Assembly (NCBI RefSeq): GCF_001618145.1
Contig: NZ_LQNF01000003.1
Location: 1-64,000, forward strand
DNA from: Oceanobacillus damuensis
GTDB taxonomy: Bacteria; Bacillota; Bacilli; Bacillales; Amphibacillaceae
Length of the DNA: 64,000 nucleotides
Direction: 5' to 3'
Shown: in pieces, positions 16,433-26,001 of the stretch
Numbering within the stretch: position 1 is the first letter of the stretch
Layout of the letters: each line of letters opens with the position of its first letter
Notes under the pieces: model-generated
The model's input: the letters and a program-made list of their open reading frames with translations, nothing else
Databases searched by the model: none
Told to the model about the DNA's origin: nothing
Position numbers and translations under genes: made by a program

Positions 16433-17452
16433 TTACTTTTCAATCGAAATAATATTCGTTCGTTCAATATAAAGCTGTGCTTGTGACTGGATGCTTTCCT
16501 GATTTCTTTCGTTATTGATCAGATCGACGGAAAGCTTTATACCATTTACGTCATATATGCAGCGGATTGTGCTGCCTAAAACGGTGTAATTGATGAGCTG
16601 TCCGTTGAAAAAGATGCCCTTCTCACCGGAAGACGGTGCCAATTGAATGGACTCTGCGCGTATCGCAAACGTATTCTCAGCATTCTCAGCTGAAAATGTC
16701 GGATCAATTTTTTTCAGGTCCTTCGCAGATAAAATATTATAATTTCCGATAAAACTTGCGACGAACTGATTTTTTGGATATGCATAGAGCTCTGCTGGGG
16801 TGGCGCTTTGCACGATTTTCCCTTCACTCATTACAAAAATTCGGTCCGATAAAATCATAGCCTCTTCCTGGTCATGGGTGACGAAAATCATCGTGATCCC
16901 TAATGTTCTTTGCAATTCCTTGATATCCACTTGCAATTGCTTTCTGATCTTGGCATCCAGTGCACTTAACGGCTCGTCCAATAATAGGACTTTCGGTTTT
17001 GTGACGAGTGACCGTGCCAGGGAAGTCCGCTGCTGTTGCCCGCCTGAAAGCTGATGTGGGTAAGCGTCTATTTTATCCTCTAAGTTGACCAACCGTACAA
17101 TCTTCATCACTTCACGGCGTATTTCATCCTTGGGCATTTTCTTTAATGCGAGGCCAAATGCGATGTTTTCAAATATCGTCATATTTGGGAATAGCGCATA
17201 GTTCTGAAACACCATTCCAACGTTACGATCACGAGGTAGAATATTGCTGATGTCTTCCTTATCGAGAAAGAGATTACCCTCCTGGAATACTTCCAATCCT
17301 GCAATTACACGTAATAATGTAGACTTTCCGCAACCACTTGGTCCGAGGAGCGTAATTAATTCTCCTTCTTCCAACTGTAATGAAATATCTTTTAATACTT
17401 TATGCTCACCAAAACGAAGGGAGAGATCCTCAATTGTAATAAAGCTCATCAC
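16433..17452 (-). CDS. ABC transporter ATP-binding protein (2-aminoethylphosphonate/iron/spermidine type)
   Basis: This 339-residue importer ATPase has Walker A GPSGCGKST, Q-loop VFQNYALFPNMT, signature LSGGQQQR, Walker B VLLLDEPLSALD and switch His in FVTHDQEEA. It also has a C-terminal TOBE-like regulatory domain (about residues 240-339), as in the PotA/FbpC/PhnT group. It starts at GTG 17452 or ATG 17449, overlapping the permease stop by a few bases, which suggests translational coupling. The substrate is inferred from context to be a phosphonate or phosphoester. Confidence 0.9.
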   Translation of the reverse strand: MMSFITIEDLSLRFGEHKVLKDISLQLEEGELITLLGPSGCGKSTLLRVIAGLEVFQEGNLFLDKEDISNILPRDRNVGMVFQNYALFPNMTIFENIAFGLALKKMPKDEIRREVMKIVRLVNLEDKIDAYPHQLSGGQQQRTSLARSLVTKPKVLLLDEPLSALDAKIRKQLQVDIKELQRTLGITMIFVTHDQEEAMILSDRIFVMSEGKIVQSATPAELYAYPKNQFVASFIGNYNILSAKDLKKIDPTFSAENAENTFAIRAESIQLAPSSGEKGIFFNGQLINYTVLGSTIRCIYDVNGIKLSVDLINNERNQESIQSQAQLYIERTNIISIEK

Positions 17453-18360
17453 TTATGCCTCTTTTCATTGTTGACTTTTATTTCTGTACTTGTTGCAGGT
17501 TCTGCCTGGGCAAGGGTTAATGGTGGAAATGGCTGATTTTCGTTAGGTTGCTGCTTTCTTTTTTTCCACGCAGTTCTCTTCCCTTTTTTGGAAGCTGTCA
17601 AGTGCGTGATAACTAGGCTGATTACAATCAGCAGCAGGAAGTATGCCACCATGACAGCACTAGCTAAGTGGCCATTTTCATTCATTCGTCGCATCATATA
17701 AATCCGAATCGTTTCATAACGCCCACCGATTAACAGGTTTGTTAACACAAACTCACCGAAAAATCCCGAAAAGATTAGTAGGGTAGTAATTAACAGGCCT
17801 AATTTGATGTTTGGCACGATAATTTTTAGAAAAGCTTGCAGTTTATTGGCCCCGAGCATTTCGGCAGCATGCATCAGGTTTCTGGAGTGAATGCTTTCCA
17901 GGCTGTTTCGGACACCTTGATACATAAACGGTAAAGAGCCGACGAAGAGTCCGCCGACCAAAACGGCAAACATCGGAATCGCTGAACCAGAATACATTCG
18001 GAGTAAGCCTGTCGCCAGAATCACCGCAGGAATCGCATAGGGCATTAATACGAGCCCCTTCATAAAATTGTCTACTCGAGGGAAATACATATACACTAAG
18101 AAAACAGTTGGAACCATGACGACAAGGACGACCGCTAATGTGACAAACGTTAAGGTGATGGATCGCATAACTGCAGATATGAAGTTAGGATCCTGGAACA
18201 GTTCGATAAACCACTTCAATGTGAAATCCTTTGGCAACAGGGTATTGGACCAATTTGTTGACGTTGCATATAAGGCAGTTGATATAAATGGAGAAATCAT
18301 ATAGAGACCAAATATTGTCAGTATGAGATAGGTGCTGTAATTCCGTTTTTTTGTTTTCAT
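17449..18360 (-). CDS. ABC transporter permease (PhnV/PotC-like)
   Basis: The protein is 303 residues with six hydrophobic segments and the EAA-type cytoplasmic loop (HAAEMLGANKLQAFLKIIVPNI) of binding-protein-dependent permeases. The C-terminal ~50 residues are a polar tail rich in Lys, Gln and Pro (KKGKRTAWKKRKQQPNENQ), which is unusual in length for the family. It starts at ATG 18360, four bases overlapping the preceding permease stop, with AGGAGAG upstream. It forms the membrane channel with the 18357-19205 product. Confidence 0.88.
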   Translation of the reverse strand: MKTKKRNYSTYLILTIFGLYMISPFISTALYATSTNWSNTLLPKDFTLKWFIELFQDPNFISAVMRSITLTFVTLAVVLVVMVPTVFLVYMYFPRVDNFMKGLVLMPYAIPAVILATGLLRMYSGSAIPMFAVLVGGLFVGSLPFMYQGVRNSLESIHSRNLMHAAEMLGANKLQAFLKIIVPNIKLGLLITTLLIFSGFFGEFVLTNLLIGGRYETIRIYMMRRMNENGHLASAVMVAYFLLLIVISLVITHLTASKKGKRTAWKKRKQQPNENQPFPPLTLAQAEPATSTEIKVNNEKRHK

Positions 18361-19205
18361 GCTAAATCTCTCCTAACTCTCCGTAGCATCGTTTGCGACA
18401 GAATTAATATCGCAATCATAATTACGGCAAAGATAACGGCTAATGTGCTGCCAAGAATCGGACGTGCATAAATGTCTCCAGAAACAAGGGATGCGATGCG
18501 AATGGTTATTAGATTAACATCACTTCCTGTCAGTGCGTAGGCCGTCTCATACGTGCCCATTCCATTCGCGAACATAATTACAAACGTCCCTGCAATCGCG
18601 GGGAAAATATTCGGCAGACCAATTTTCCGCCAGTAGGTCCAATTTGAAGCCCCTAAAATGAATGCCGCTTCTTTCCATTCCTTTTTTATCTTTTTTAACG
18701 AAGGATAGATGAAAAGTATCCCAAGCGGAATCTGGAAGTACAGGTATGTTAAAGCGAGGCCTTGCCAGGAATAGAGGTTAAAGCCATCAAATAGTGGAAC
18801 ATTTAATCCATCAAAGAAAAGACGCAAGACCCCGGAATTCCCAATCAGAATGATAAACGCAAAGGCTAGCGGAACACCTGCGAAATTTGCCGCGACATTA
18901 ATATAAACGGCAATTTTATCCTGGATTCGCTCAGGTAAATTCGTTAAGGCATAAGAGACAATGATCGCTAATGCCAGCCCGACAATGCTTGAGAAAATCG
19001 ATATCATTCCACTATTTATAAAGGCCTGGTAATAATAAGGGTTCGTGAATGTTTCTTGATAATTTTCCAATGTAAATGATCCAGTTGTTTCACTTGTGAA
19101 ACTCGATGTGATCATTAAGACCATTGGAAGAATCAAAAAAAGTGCAGCGAGCAGGAAAAATGGGATCAGACATATCCAAATTTTATTCAACCGTTTCGTT
19201 TTCAA
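18357..19205 (-). CDS. ABC transporter permease (PhnU/PotB-like)
   Basis: This 282-residue inner-membrane component has an N-terminal helix (IWICLIPFFLLAALFLILPMVLMI), five further helices and an EAA loop (EAAFILGASNWTYWRKIGLPNI). Translation starts at TTG 19205, inside the end of the phosphodiesterase gene, with AAGGGATG upstream. Both permeases belong to the same class as the 2-aminoethylphosphonate, spermidine and ferric transporters. Confidence 0.88.
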   Translation of the reverse strand: MKTKRLNKIWICLIPFFLLAALFLILPMVLMITSSFTSETTGSFTLENYQETFTNPYYYQAFINSGMISIFSSIVGLALAIIVSYALTNLPERIQDKIAVYINVAANFAGVPLAFAFIILIGNSGVLRLFFDGLNVPLFDGFNLYSWQGLALTYLYFQIPLGILFIYPSLKKIKKEWKEAAFILGASNWTYWRKIGLPNIFPAIAGTFVIMFANGMGTYETAYALTGSDVNLITIRIASLVSGDIYARPILGSTLAVIFAVIMIAILILSQTMLRRVRRDLA

Positions 19206-20040
19206 GGATATTCATCCCTTCTTTTAAAGTTTGCCAATCTACTTCCTGCATTTTGTGACCTTTCTCAATGCCAAGTAAATGACACACAAGCGGAGCGAGC
19301 TGCAATTGCTCCAGTGGTTTGGTTCCGATTCGGGGCTCTAGCTGATCAGAAATGATAAATAATGGGACCTCTCGATGTGCAGGCAGTGTACCGCCGTGAT
19401 TTCCAAAGTCGTCCATGCCATGATCTGAAGTCACGATCACCTGATACCCCATCTCTAACCATCGCGGTACGTAAATCCCTAAAATCGTATCCACTCGGTT
19501 GACAGCACTGCGGTATTCGATGGAATTTCCGGTATGCTTATGCCCGACATCGTCGATATTCATGGAATGAACATACATGAAATCCGGGTTTGCTGAAGTG
19601 ATTAGCGAGTGTGCATCCGCAAAAAGATGTGAATCTGGGTAGGTATCATCCGCATAGAAAATCCCATGTTGAATTGCCTGCTCCTCATCATGCTGAATAC
19701 GATCTTCAAACATGGAAAAAGGTGCGCGATTATATAATTCGCTTACCCAGTGATAAGCAGCAGCTGCAGTCGTCTTCCCGGCATCTTTCGTCAGAGAAAA
19801 AATGCTTTGTTCCTTTGACCGCTGTACACTGTAATTTGTGTAAATCCCATTAACATGTGTAGGTACCCCTGTTAGCAGTACTTCATATAAAGGGCGTGAA
19901 TTACTTGGTGTTTCAGAAATGACTTTAAAGCGACTAGCCAGTTTCTTTTCGACAAAATGATTCAGAAAGCCAAGATGCTGGATGGCCATGTCATAGCGAC
20001 AGCCATCCAACGTAATCATAATGAGCTTTTTACTGGGCAT
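19183..20040 (-). CDS. Alkaline phosphatase-superfamily phosphodiesterase / phosphonoacetate-hydrolase-like
   Basis: This 285-residue protein has the type I phosphodiesterase/nucleotide pyrophosphatase fold. LIMITLDGCRYDM provides the first metal Asp, SNSRPLYEVLLTG provides the likely Ser/Thr nucleophile region, and SMNIDDVGHKHTGNS and VTSDHGMDDFGNHGG provide the second metal set. No signal peptide is present, so it acts in the cytoplasm, presumably on the imported compound. It overlaps both flanking genes (11 and 23 bases), so it is integral to the ABC operon. Phosphonoacetate hydrolase and glycerol phosphodiester hydrolases share this fold; which reaction occurs is not decided by sequence. 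Confidence 0.85.
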   Translation of the reverse strand: MPSKKLIMITLDGCRYDMAIQHLGFLNHFVEKKLASRFKVISETPSNSRPLYEVLLTGVPTHVNGIYTNYSVQRSKEQSIFSLTKDAGKTTAAAAYHWVSELYNRAPFSMFEDRIQHDEEQAIQHGIFYADDTYPDSHLFADAHSLITSANPDFMYVHSMNIDDVGHKHTGNSIEYRSAVNRVDTILGIYVPRWLEMGYQVIVTSDHGMDDFGNHGGTLPAHREVPLFIISDQLEPRIGTKPLEQLQLAPLVCHLLGIEKGHKMQEVDWQTLKEGMNILENETVE

Positions 20041-21130
20041 TTACCAACACCTCTTGCTGCCATAATTGTGGTAATTCAATTGCTGTTTGATCCCATGCTT
20101 CATGATCATCAACTTGTTTTACATTTTCATAGGCTTCATCCGGAAGTAATTTTGCCTGTACATCTGCAGGCAGCTCGACATCACGGATCGGGCGTGCATA
20201 TCCTTTTGCAAGGTTGATTTGACCTTCATCCGATAAAATATACTCTCTGGCCAATTTTGCCGCATTCGGATGTGGGGCATTTTTGTTGATGACAGTTGTA
20301 TACCCGCTCATCACGGAACCATCTGTTGGAATCGTTACTTCAAAACGGTCAGCATTGATTTGATCACGGTAATTTAATCCATTGAAGTCCCAAACAACCG
20401 CAACATCGATTTCGCCTTTTTCCAAATTCGCCAAGTTAGCATCTGCAGAAGTTAAACGTCCTTCTTCTGCAAGTTGCTTAAAGTAGTCAAGCCCTGGTTG
20501 AATATCTGTTTCACTTCCACCGTTAGCCATAGCTGCAGCAAGAACTGCGAATTGTGCCTGGGTTGCTTTCGTCACATCACCTACAGAAATATTGTAGTTT
20601 CCATTTGCTGCATCTTCCCAGGAAGTAGGGGCTTCATCCACATTCTGCTTGTCCGTGATAAAAGCAATTGTTCCTGTGTAGCTTAGCAGCCAGTGACCTT
20701 CGTCATCCTTCGCCCAATCCGGTATTTCATCCCAGTAGGAAGTTTTGTACGGGGCAGTTAGACCTTTATTGACTGCCAATGGGCCAAAGTTAATTCCCAC
20801 ATCCCCAATATCTGCCGTTCCATTTTCACCTTCTGATTCGAACTTCGCTAATTCTTCAGCGCTGGACATGTCTGTGTCAGTTTGTGTAATGCCGTATTCT
20901 GATTCGATTTCGTCCCAAGTTTCCACCCAGTTCGCCCACGTATCCGGCATCCCGACACTTGCAATCTCGCCTTCTTCTTTTGCTTTTTCGATAATTGTTT
21001 CCAGTGAATCATCTGCGTTTGCTGTAGAACCTTCGTTATCAGATGAACCGCCGCATGCCGCTAACAGAAGCGCCAAAGCAATAAATCCTGTAATTAAAAA
21101 TGTCATTTTTTTGCTTATGTTTGTTTTCAT
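20030..21130 (-). CDS. ABC transporter substrate-binding lipoprotein (PhnS-like)
   Basis: This 366-residue extracellular binding protein carries a lipobox (LALLLAACGGSSDNEG) after a Lys-rich start. The remainder matches the iron/thiamine/2-aminoethylphosphonate class of binding proteins (for example DLETIIEKAKEEGEIASVGMP, VGDVTKATQAQFAVLAAAMANGG, VWDFNGLNYRD). It is the first gene of a seven-gene minus-strand operon. An AAGGAG site precedes ATG 21130. Tight overlaps downstream suggest coordinated expression. Confidence 0.9.
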   Translation of the reverse strand: MKTNISKKMTFLITGFIALALLLAACGGSSDNEGSTANADDSLETIIEKAKEEGEIASVGMPDTWANWVETWDEIESEYGITQTDTDMSSAEELAKFESEGENGTADIGDVGINFGPLAVNKGLTAPYKTSYWDEIPDWAKDDEGHWLLSYTGTIAFITDKQNVDEAPTSWEDAANGNYNISVGDVTKATQAQFAVLAAAMANGGSETDIQPGLDYFKQLAEEGRLTSADANLANLEKGEIDVAVVWDFNGLNYRDQINADRFEVTIPTDGSVMSGYTTVINKNAPHPNAAKLAREYILSDEGQINLAKGYARPIRDVELPADVQAKLLPDEAYENVKQVDDHEAWDQTAIELPQLWQQEVLVNAQ

Positions 21131-21260
21131 CTTAAGTTGCTCCTTAAATGTTTGATTTAATTCTAAATAATCTTAAGTATTTATTTATTCCTATGGGTAA
21201 ATTCACTAAAAGATGAAGTAGCTATGCAAGTGTCCTCCTTTATTTGAGAAATTGATGCTC

Positions 21261-21340
21261 CTAATCAAACGTAGTTTTGATTTTGTTTTGTTTATGTTTG
21301 ATTATGCTTTTATATTATCAAACAAATATTAAACAAACAT
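21261..21340 (-). promoter_or_regulatory. Candidate DeoR operator/promoter region of the phosphonate-like ABC operon
   Basis: The segment contains repeated ATCAAAC / TTTGATT / TTTGTTT words: AATCAAACG, TTTTGATTTTG, TTTATGTTTGATTATG, ATCAAACAAATATTAAACAA. DeoR/GlpR proteins commonly bind such iterated TTTG/CAAA direct repeats. The location, 130-210 bases upstream of the first gene, fits an operator. Confidence 0.45.
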
Positions 21341-21399
21341 GGAGGGAAGGTAAATTATTTGTAAAGCTATTGTGGGGGAGTGGGAGATGGGATGGGTAG

Positions 21400-21660
21400 A
21401 CTGAAGGGAAACTGGGAACCTAACCCTTCAGTCCTTCCCGCACCCATAAAATCAATATTGTTTAAATTTACCCAGGTTGACAATAAAGAACAGGTTTGTT
21501 TTGCAGTAAGAGAAGGTGCAGCATTCTCTTATTTGATCACCTTCCTTTAAATGAAAAATCATATCTAGCTCTTTGCTCTATTTATAGTGTTAATCAAAAG
21601 GCAAGATAATGGAGGCTCAATAACTTTCGCAGAGTATGGAAGTTATTGAGCCGTTCCTTT
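21400..21660. other. Intergenic region between divergent operons with two hairpins
   Basis: ACTGAAGGG (21400-21408) pairs perfectly with CCCTTCAGT (21424-21432). GGCTCAATAACTT (21614-21626) pairs with AAGTTATTGAGCC (21640-21652), followed by GTTCCTTTT. Terminator-like hairpins between two divergent operons suggest a small transcript or a relic. No ORF with a ribosome site is visible. The region otherwise shows nothing. Confidence 0.4.
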
Positions 21661-21855
21661 TGGTGTGTATAATGCTGGTTTGGTTCAACATTAACTAATA
21701 TTAATAGGGTACTCATTCCATCTTTCCTTCAAGCATTTACAAACAATTAACGGTGGCTTTATTGTAGTAACATATTTCGGAGTTACAATTAAAAGTGTAG
21801 GAAATGCATCAAAGTAGCAATTTTGTTGGAAAAACTACGATATGAGGAGAGTGAA

Positions 21856-22572
21856 ATGCTATTGGTAGATTACATTTGGTTTGATTTAGGTTATACGCTG
21901 GTTCATTTGAATAGAGAAGAAGTCTACCAAGAAAGATTGAAAGATTTCGGAATAGAAAAATCATTAGATGAGATTGCTTTAGCTTATCATTTAACTGATA
22001 AATACTTTATGCGTGAGCATCCAGGCTTGTTGGGGAAGGATCGCAAACAGTATGCCGCTTATTATCAAGGTAAACTGAATACATACTTAGGCCTTGAAGT
22101 AGATTTAATTGATGAAAGTGAGACAAGCAAATTTAATCAAACAGTGAAAGTAGAATGGAAAGCATTTCACGCAACTTTACAGACCTTAATGCAATTAAAG
22201 GAAAGTGGAATTGGTGTTGGATTGATCTCCAACTGGAATCATACGGCAAGAAAAGTTTTAATGGAAAATAAGATCCTTCCATTATTAGACCATGTGGTGA
22301 TCTCGTCTGAGCTAGAAATTGAAAAACCTGATGAACGAATTTTTGTACATGCATTTCGTCAATCAGGTGTTTCTCCTGAAAAAAGCTTATATATTGGAGA
22401 TAACTATTACGACGATGTGGTTGGCAGCAGAAAAGTAGGTATGGATAGTATTTTAATTAATCCATTTGAGCGAAGTGGTATTGAAGAGCTTAGCAATGAT
22501 ATTCATACGATATCTAATATAAAAGACCTCGTTCCTGCATTGAATTCTGATTTAATAGTAGCTAGGGGATAA
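21856..22572 (+). CDS. HAD-family phosphatase (subfamily IA)
   Basis: This 238-residue phosphatase has the HAD motifs in order: YIWFDLGYTLVHLNRE, with Asp-Leu-Gly where most members have DxD; LISNWNHTARKVL (motif II); and EKPDERIFVHAFRQ with GDNYYDDVVGSRKVGM (motifs III/IV). The change in motif I (D-L-G rather than D-x-D) is shared by some HAD-IA members, but activity should not be assumed. The ORF is open from TTG 21823, yet GAGGAG at 21844-21849 points to ATG 21856. It abuts the RpiR regulator and heads the Dpp-type ABC operon. Confidence 0.85.
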   Translation: MLLVDYIWFDLGYTLVHLNREEVYQERLKDFGIEKSLDEIALAYHLTDKYFMREHPGLLGKDRKQYAAYYQGKLNTYLGLEVDLIDESETSKFNQTVKVEWKAFHATLQTLMQLKESGIGVGLISNWNHTARKVLMENKILPLLDHVVISSELEIEKPDERIFVHAFRQSGVSPEKSLYIGDNYYDDVVGSRKVGMDSILINPFERSGIEELSNDIHTISNIKDLVPALNSDLIVARG

Positions 22573-22575
22573 GTG

Positions 22576-23424
22576 ATGGTACAAATTAATGAGAGAATCA
22601 AAGAAAAATTTTCAACATTAACTAGTTCACAGAAAAAAGTTGCTCATTATCTACTGGAAAATATGGAAGAGGCGTTCTCTGCATCTGCGATAGAAATTGC
22701 ATCAAATTCCGATGTGAGTGAGGCAACGGTTCATCGATTAGCACAAGAGCTTGGTTTTGAAAGTTTTCGCCATATGAAGCAAGAGATTGGTACGTTTATC
22801 CGGCATGATTATCGTTCTATTAATAACCTTGTTACTTCTACAACGTTGAAGCAGGATATATGGCTTGAGGAACATTTTTTTCAAGAGGCGGAGAACATTA
22901 TCAATACGAGTAAACATCTTAATCAAGCAGAGATTACAATCGCAGCAGAGGCTATATTACGAGCACCTAATATTTGGGTTGGTGGATGGAGAATGGGTTT
23001 GTCGGTAACTTCTTATATGCAATTTATTTTGAAGTATATGTTAGGAAATAGTGCACTCATTCCTCAAGGAGAAGCTGCAGAATATGCTGCATATTTCAAA
23101 AAAGAAGATGTTGTTTTTCTTAGTGCATTCCCCCGTTATGACGAGAAAGTACTTAATCTTGCTAAGATAGCGAAAGAAAAAGGTGCATATGTAATTGGTT
23201 TAACGGACTCGACAGTATCGCCAATTAAGGAATATACCAATCTGTGTTTAATTGCAAAATGCAAGTCAAAAAGTTTTCTGGATTCCTATACAGCGGCAGT
23301 TTCTGTTTGTAATGCGGTTGTCAGTGCCATTTCTTATATGGAAGAAGAAAAGGTGAAATCCAATATTAAACAGGTGGAGGATAATTTTGTTACTTTTCAG
23401 CAGAAATACGAATGGAAGCATTAA
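22576..23424 (+). CDS. MurR/RpiR-family transcriptional regulator
   Basis: This protein of about 282 residues has an N-terminal RpiR helix-turn-helix (INERIKEKFSTLTSSQKKVAHYLLENMEEAFSASAIEIA, SDVSEATVHRLAQELGF) and a C-terminal SIS domain (about residues 125-250; IWVGGWRMGLSVTSYM, GAYVIGLTDSTVSPIKEY). SIS domains in this family sense phosphorylated sugars or amino sugars. GTG 22573 and ATG 22576 are both possible; ATG is better spaced from AGGGGA. It lies between the HAD phosphatase and the binding protein and probably controls the operon. Confidence 0.9.
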   Translation: MVQINERIKEKFSTLTSSQKKVAHYLLENMEEAFSASAIEIASNSDVSEATVHRLAQELGFESFRHMKQEIGTFIRHDYRSINNLVTSTTLKQDIWLEEHFFQEAENIINTSKHLNQAEITIAAEAILRAPNIWVGGWRMGLSVTSYMQFILKYMLGNSALIPQGEAAEYAAYFKKEDVVFLSAFPRYDEKVLNLAKIAKEKGAYVIGLTDSTVSPIKEYTNLCLIAKCKSKSFLDSYTAAVSVCNAVVSAISYMEEEKVKSNIKQVEDNFVTFQQKYEWKH

Positions 23425-23460
23425 GAGCATTGAAAAAATAAACCTAAAAGGAGATTTAAA

Positions 23461-25029
23461 ATGAAACGTTTAAAAATAGCTGTTTTCATATCTTTACTTG
23501 CTGTATTCCTTGTTGCTTGTGGATCTAATGAAGGTGGAGAATCAAACTCAGACGAAACGGAAAATGCTGCTCAAGCGGGAACAACAGAGTTGGACGAGTC
23601 TACAGAAATGAATACAGAAAAAAAGGAATTAAATATGGCATTGTCAGTAGATCCAGATGGATTAGATCCGCATCGTACAACAGCAGCCTCAACATTCCAA
23701 GTCACAAATAACATCTATGACACCTTGGTAAAAGTTACTCCAGATGGTGAGTTTGAAGCTGGATTAGCTGAATCTTGGAAGGTTTCTGAGGATGGCTTAA
23801 CAATCACGTTTACATTACGTGATGGGGTTGTTTTTCATAATGGACGTGAAATGACAGCTGAAGATGTAAAATATTCATTCAATCGATTAATGGATGAGGA
23901 AAGTCCAAGAGCAGGAGATTTTGCAAATATCATTGAAATCAATGTAATAGACGAATTAACCATTGAATTTGTGACAGAAGAATTAAATGTTGCACTTTTA
24001 TCTGATTTTGCATACCCATGGACAGCAATTGTTGCACAAGAAGCTTCAGAAGAATTACGAAATCAACCAGTTGGAACAGGGCCGTTTATGTTAGAAGAAT
24101 GGATTCCACAACAACAATTAGTATTAACCAAAAATGAAAAGCATTATGATCCTGCTTTATTAGAAACAATTACCTTCAACATGATGCCAGATGCGACATC
24201 ACAAGTATCTGCACTACAAGCAGGCGAATTGGATGTCATCGCTGTTACAGGTGATTTAGTGAGCCAGTTTGAAGGAAATGATGCCTTTACCATTTTAGAA
24301 AACGAAGCAAATTCGATTCAGTTAATGGCAATGAATACAGCGAATGAAGCGTTAGGGGATGAACGTGTCAGACAGGCAATCAATTATGCAGTAAATAAAG
24401 AAGCATTGATTGAAACAGTATGGTGGGGATATGGTCAGGAAATTGGTTCGCATTATCCACCAATTTTAAAAGAGTATGTAGATACAAATGACGTCATAAC
24501 TTATGACCCAGAACAGGCGAAAGAATTACTTGCTGATGCAGGATATGCTGATGGATTAGAGTTAGACATGTATCTTCCGGCATCTTACCCGGCCTATGTT
24601 GATGCTGGCCAGGTAATAGCAGATGAATTAGGAAACGTTGGAATCACTGCTAATATTGAAATCGTAGAGTGGGCGACGTGGTTAAGTGATATCTATGCTG
24701 GTCGTCAATATGATCTAACGGTTGTTGGTCACACCGGCCGATTGGATCCATATGTATTGTTATCCCGATACCATACAGATAGCGAAGAGAATTACTTCAA
24801 TTATTCCAATGAGCGTGTGGATGAAATTCTAACATTAGTTCAAGAGGAACAGGATGATACTAAGCGTATGGCTTTGTATGAAGAATTGCAGGAAATTTTA
24901 GCTGAAGAGGTTCCAGCATTTTATATTCAGTCACCAACTGCATTAACAGTTACTTCAAGTGATGTAGCGGGTTATGAGGCATATCCAATTGATATTTATG
25001 AAATGAAAGATGTCTATTTTACTAACTAA
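23461..25029 (+). CDS. ABC transporter substrate-binding lipoprotein, peptide/opine/nickel family (SBP_bac_5)
   Basis: This 522-residue lipoprotein has the lipobox VFLVACGSNEGG and an acidic linker to about residue 55. A family-5 binding domain follows (ALSVDPDGLDPHRTTAASTFQVTNNIYDTLV, AESWKVSEDGLTITFTLRDGVVFHNGREMTAEDVKYSFNRLMD, GTGPFMLEEW, RVRQAINYAVNKEALI). It captures a peptide-like or amino-sugar ligand for the two permeases downstream. AAAAGGAG sits before ATG 23461. Ligand identity is not deducible, but pairing with an RpiR regulator hints at a sugar-containing ligand such as a muropeptide. Confidence 0.93.
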   Translation: MKRLKIAVFISLLAVFLVACGSNEGGESNSDETENAAQAGTTELDESTEMNTEKKELNMALSVDPDGLDPHRTTAASTFQVTNNIYDTLVKVTPDGEFEAGLAESWKVSEDGLTITFTLRDGVVFHNGREMTAEDVKYSFNRLMDEESPRAGDFANIIEINVIDELTIEFVTEELNVALLSDFAYPWTAIVAQEASEELRNQPVGTGPFMLEEWIPQQQLVLTKNEKHYDPALLETITFNMMPDATSQVSALQAGELDVIAVTGDLVSQFEGNDAFTILENEANSIQLMAMNTANEALGDERVRQAINYAVNKEALIETVWWGYGQEIGSHYPPILKEYVDTNDVITYDPEQAKELLADAGYADGLELDMYLPASYPAYVDAGQVIADELGNVGITANIEIVEWATWLSDIYAGRQYDLTVVGHTGRLDPYVLLSRYHTDSEENYFNYSNERVDEILTLVQEEQDDTKRMALYEELQEILAEEVPAFYIQSPTALTVTSSDVAGYEAYPIDIYEMKDVYFTN

Positions 25030-25044
25030 TAAAAGAGGAATAAT

Positions 25045-26001
25045 ATGCTGAATTTTATTGTGAAACGTTTATTTAGTGGTTTGGTTGTGTTGTTTTTCAT
25101 TTCTCTTGTCACCTTTATCGTGCTGATGTGGATACCTGGAGATCCGGCATTGCTAAGTCTTGGAACCGATGCGACACCGGAAAAACTAGCAGAGCTACGG
25201 GAATCGATGGGATTAAATTTACCATGGTATGAACAGTATTATCAGTGGTTAACTGGATTTTTGGTTGGAAATTTGGGCAATTCATATGTGTTTGGCGAGG
25301 ACGTATTTACGTTGCTCGTCCAACGCTTGCCCGTCACGATTTCATTAGCAGTTCTGTCTATGGCGATTGCGATTCCGATTGCAATTGTTATAGGGGTTTT
25401 ATCTGCTATTTATAAGGAACAATGGATTGATTATATTGCCAGAAGCGTTATGCAACTAGGAGATGCGATGCCACAATTTTGGCTTGCTCTCGTTTTCTTA
25501 GTATTCTTTTCTGCTGGGTTAGGATGGTTTCCAGTCGCGGGGTTTACACCAGTTGAGGAAGGATTCTTTGCAAGTTTGCATAGTATTCTTTTACCATCGA
25601 TTGTTCTGGCAATCGGTCAAATTGGTCCGCTGATCCGGATTATCCGTAGTTCAATGTTAAGTTCTTTAGAACAAGATTATATGCTGATGACGAGTGTGAA
25701 CGGATTTACAAAATTTCGTTCGATTGGCAAATATGCATTAAGGGGTGCAATCATTGCGCCTCTTACCATTATCGCTATGCAGCTGGCAGGTATTCTGGGT
25801 GGCGCTGTATTGGTGGAGAGTATTTTTGCACTGCCGGGCTTAGGGCGATTGCTTCTAATGGCAGTAGAACAACGTGATTTAATATTACTTCAGGGAATCG
25901 TTATTTTTGTTACTGGTACGGTTGTTGTCGTAAATATGGTGACAGATATTTTATATCAAATCGTTAATCCGATGATTCGCTTTGGAGGTAGTCATGAGTA
26001 A
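25045..26001 (+). CDS. ABC transporter permease, DppB/OppB family
   Basis: The protein is 318 residues with six membrane segments. It opens with the conserved MLNFIVKRLFSGLVVLFFISLVTFIVLMWIPGDPA and contains the EAA-type loop around EQDYMLMTSVNGFTKFRSIGKYALRGAI. The binding-protein gene ends 15 bases upstream, and the next permease begins inside this gene's last codons. It forms half of the transport channel. Confidence 0.93.
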   Translation: MLNFIVKRLFSGLVVLFFISLVTFIVLMWIPGDPALLSLGTDATPEKLAELRESMGLNLPWYEQYYQWLTGFLVGNLGNSYVFGEDVFTLLVQRLPVTISLAVLSMAIAIPIAIVIGVLSAIYKEQWIDYIARSVMQLGDAMPQFWLALVFLVFFSAGLGWFPVAGFTPVEEGFFASLHSILLPSIVLAIGQIGPLIRIIRSSMLSSLEQDYMLMTSVNGFTKFRSIGKYALRGAIIAPLTIIAMQLAGILGGAVLVESIFALPGLGRLLLMAVEQRDLILLQGIVIFVTGTVVVVNMVTDILYQIVNPMIRFGGSHE

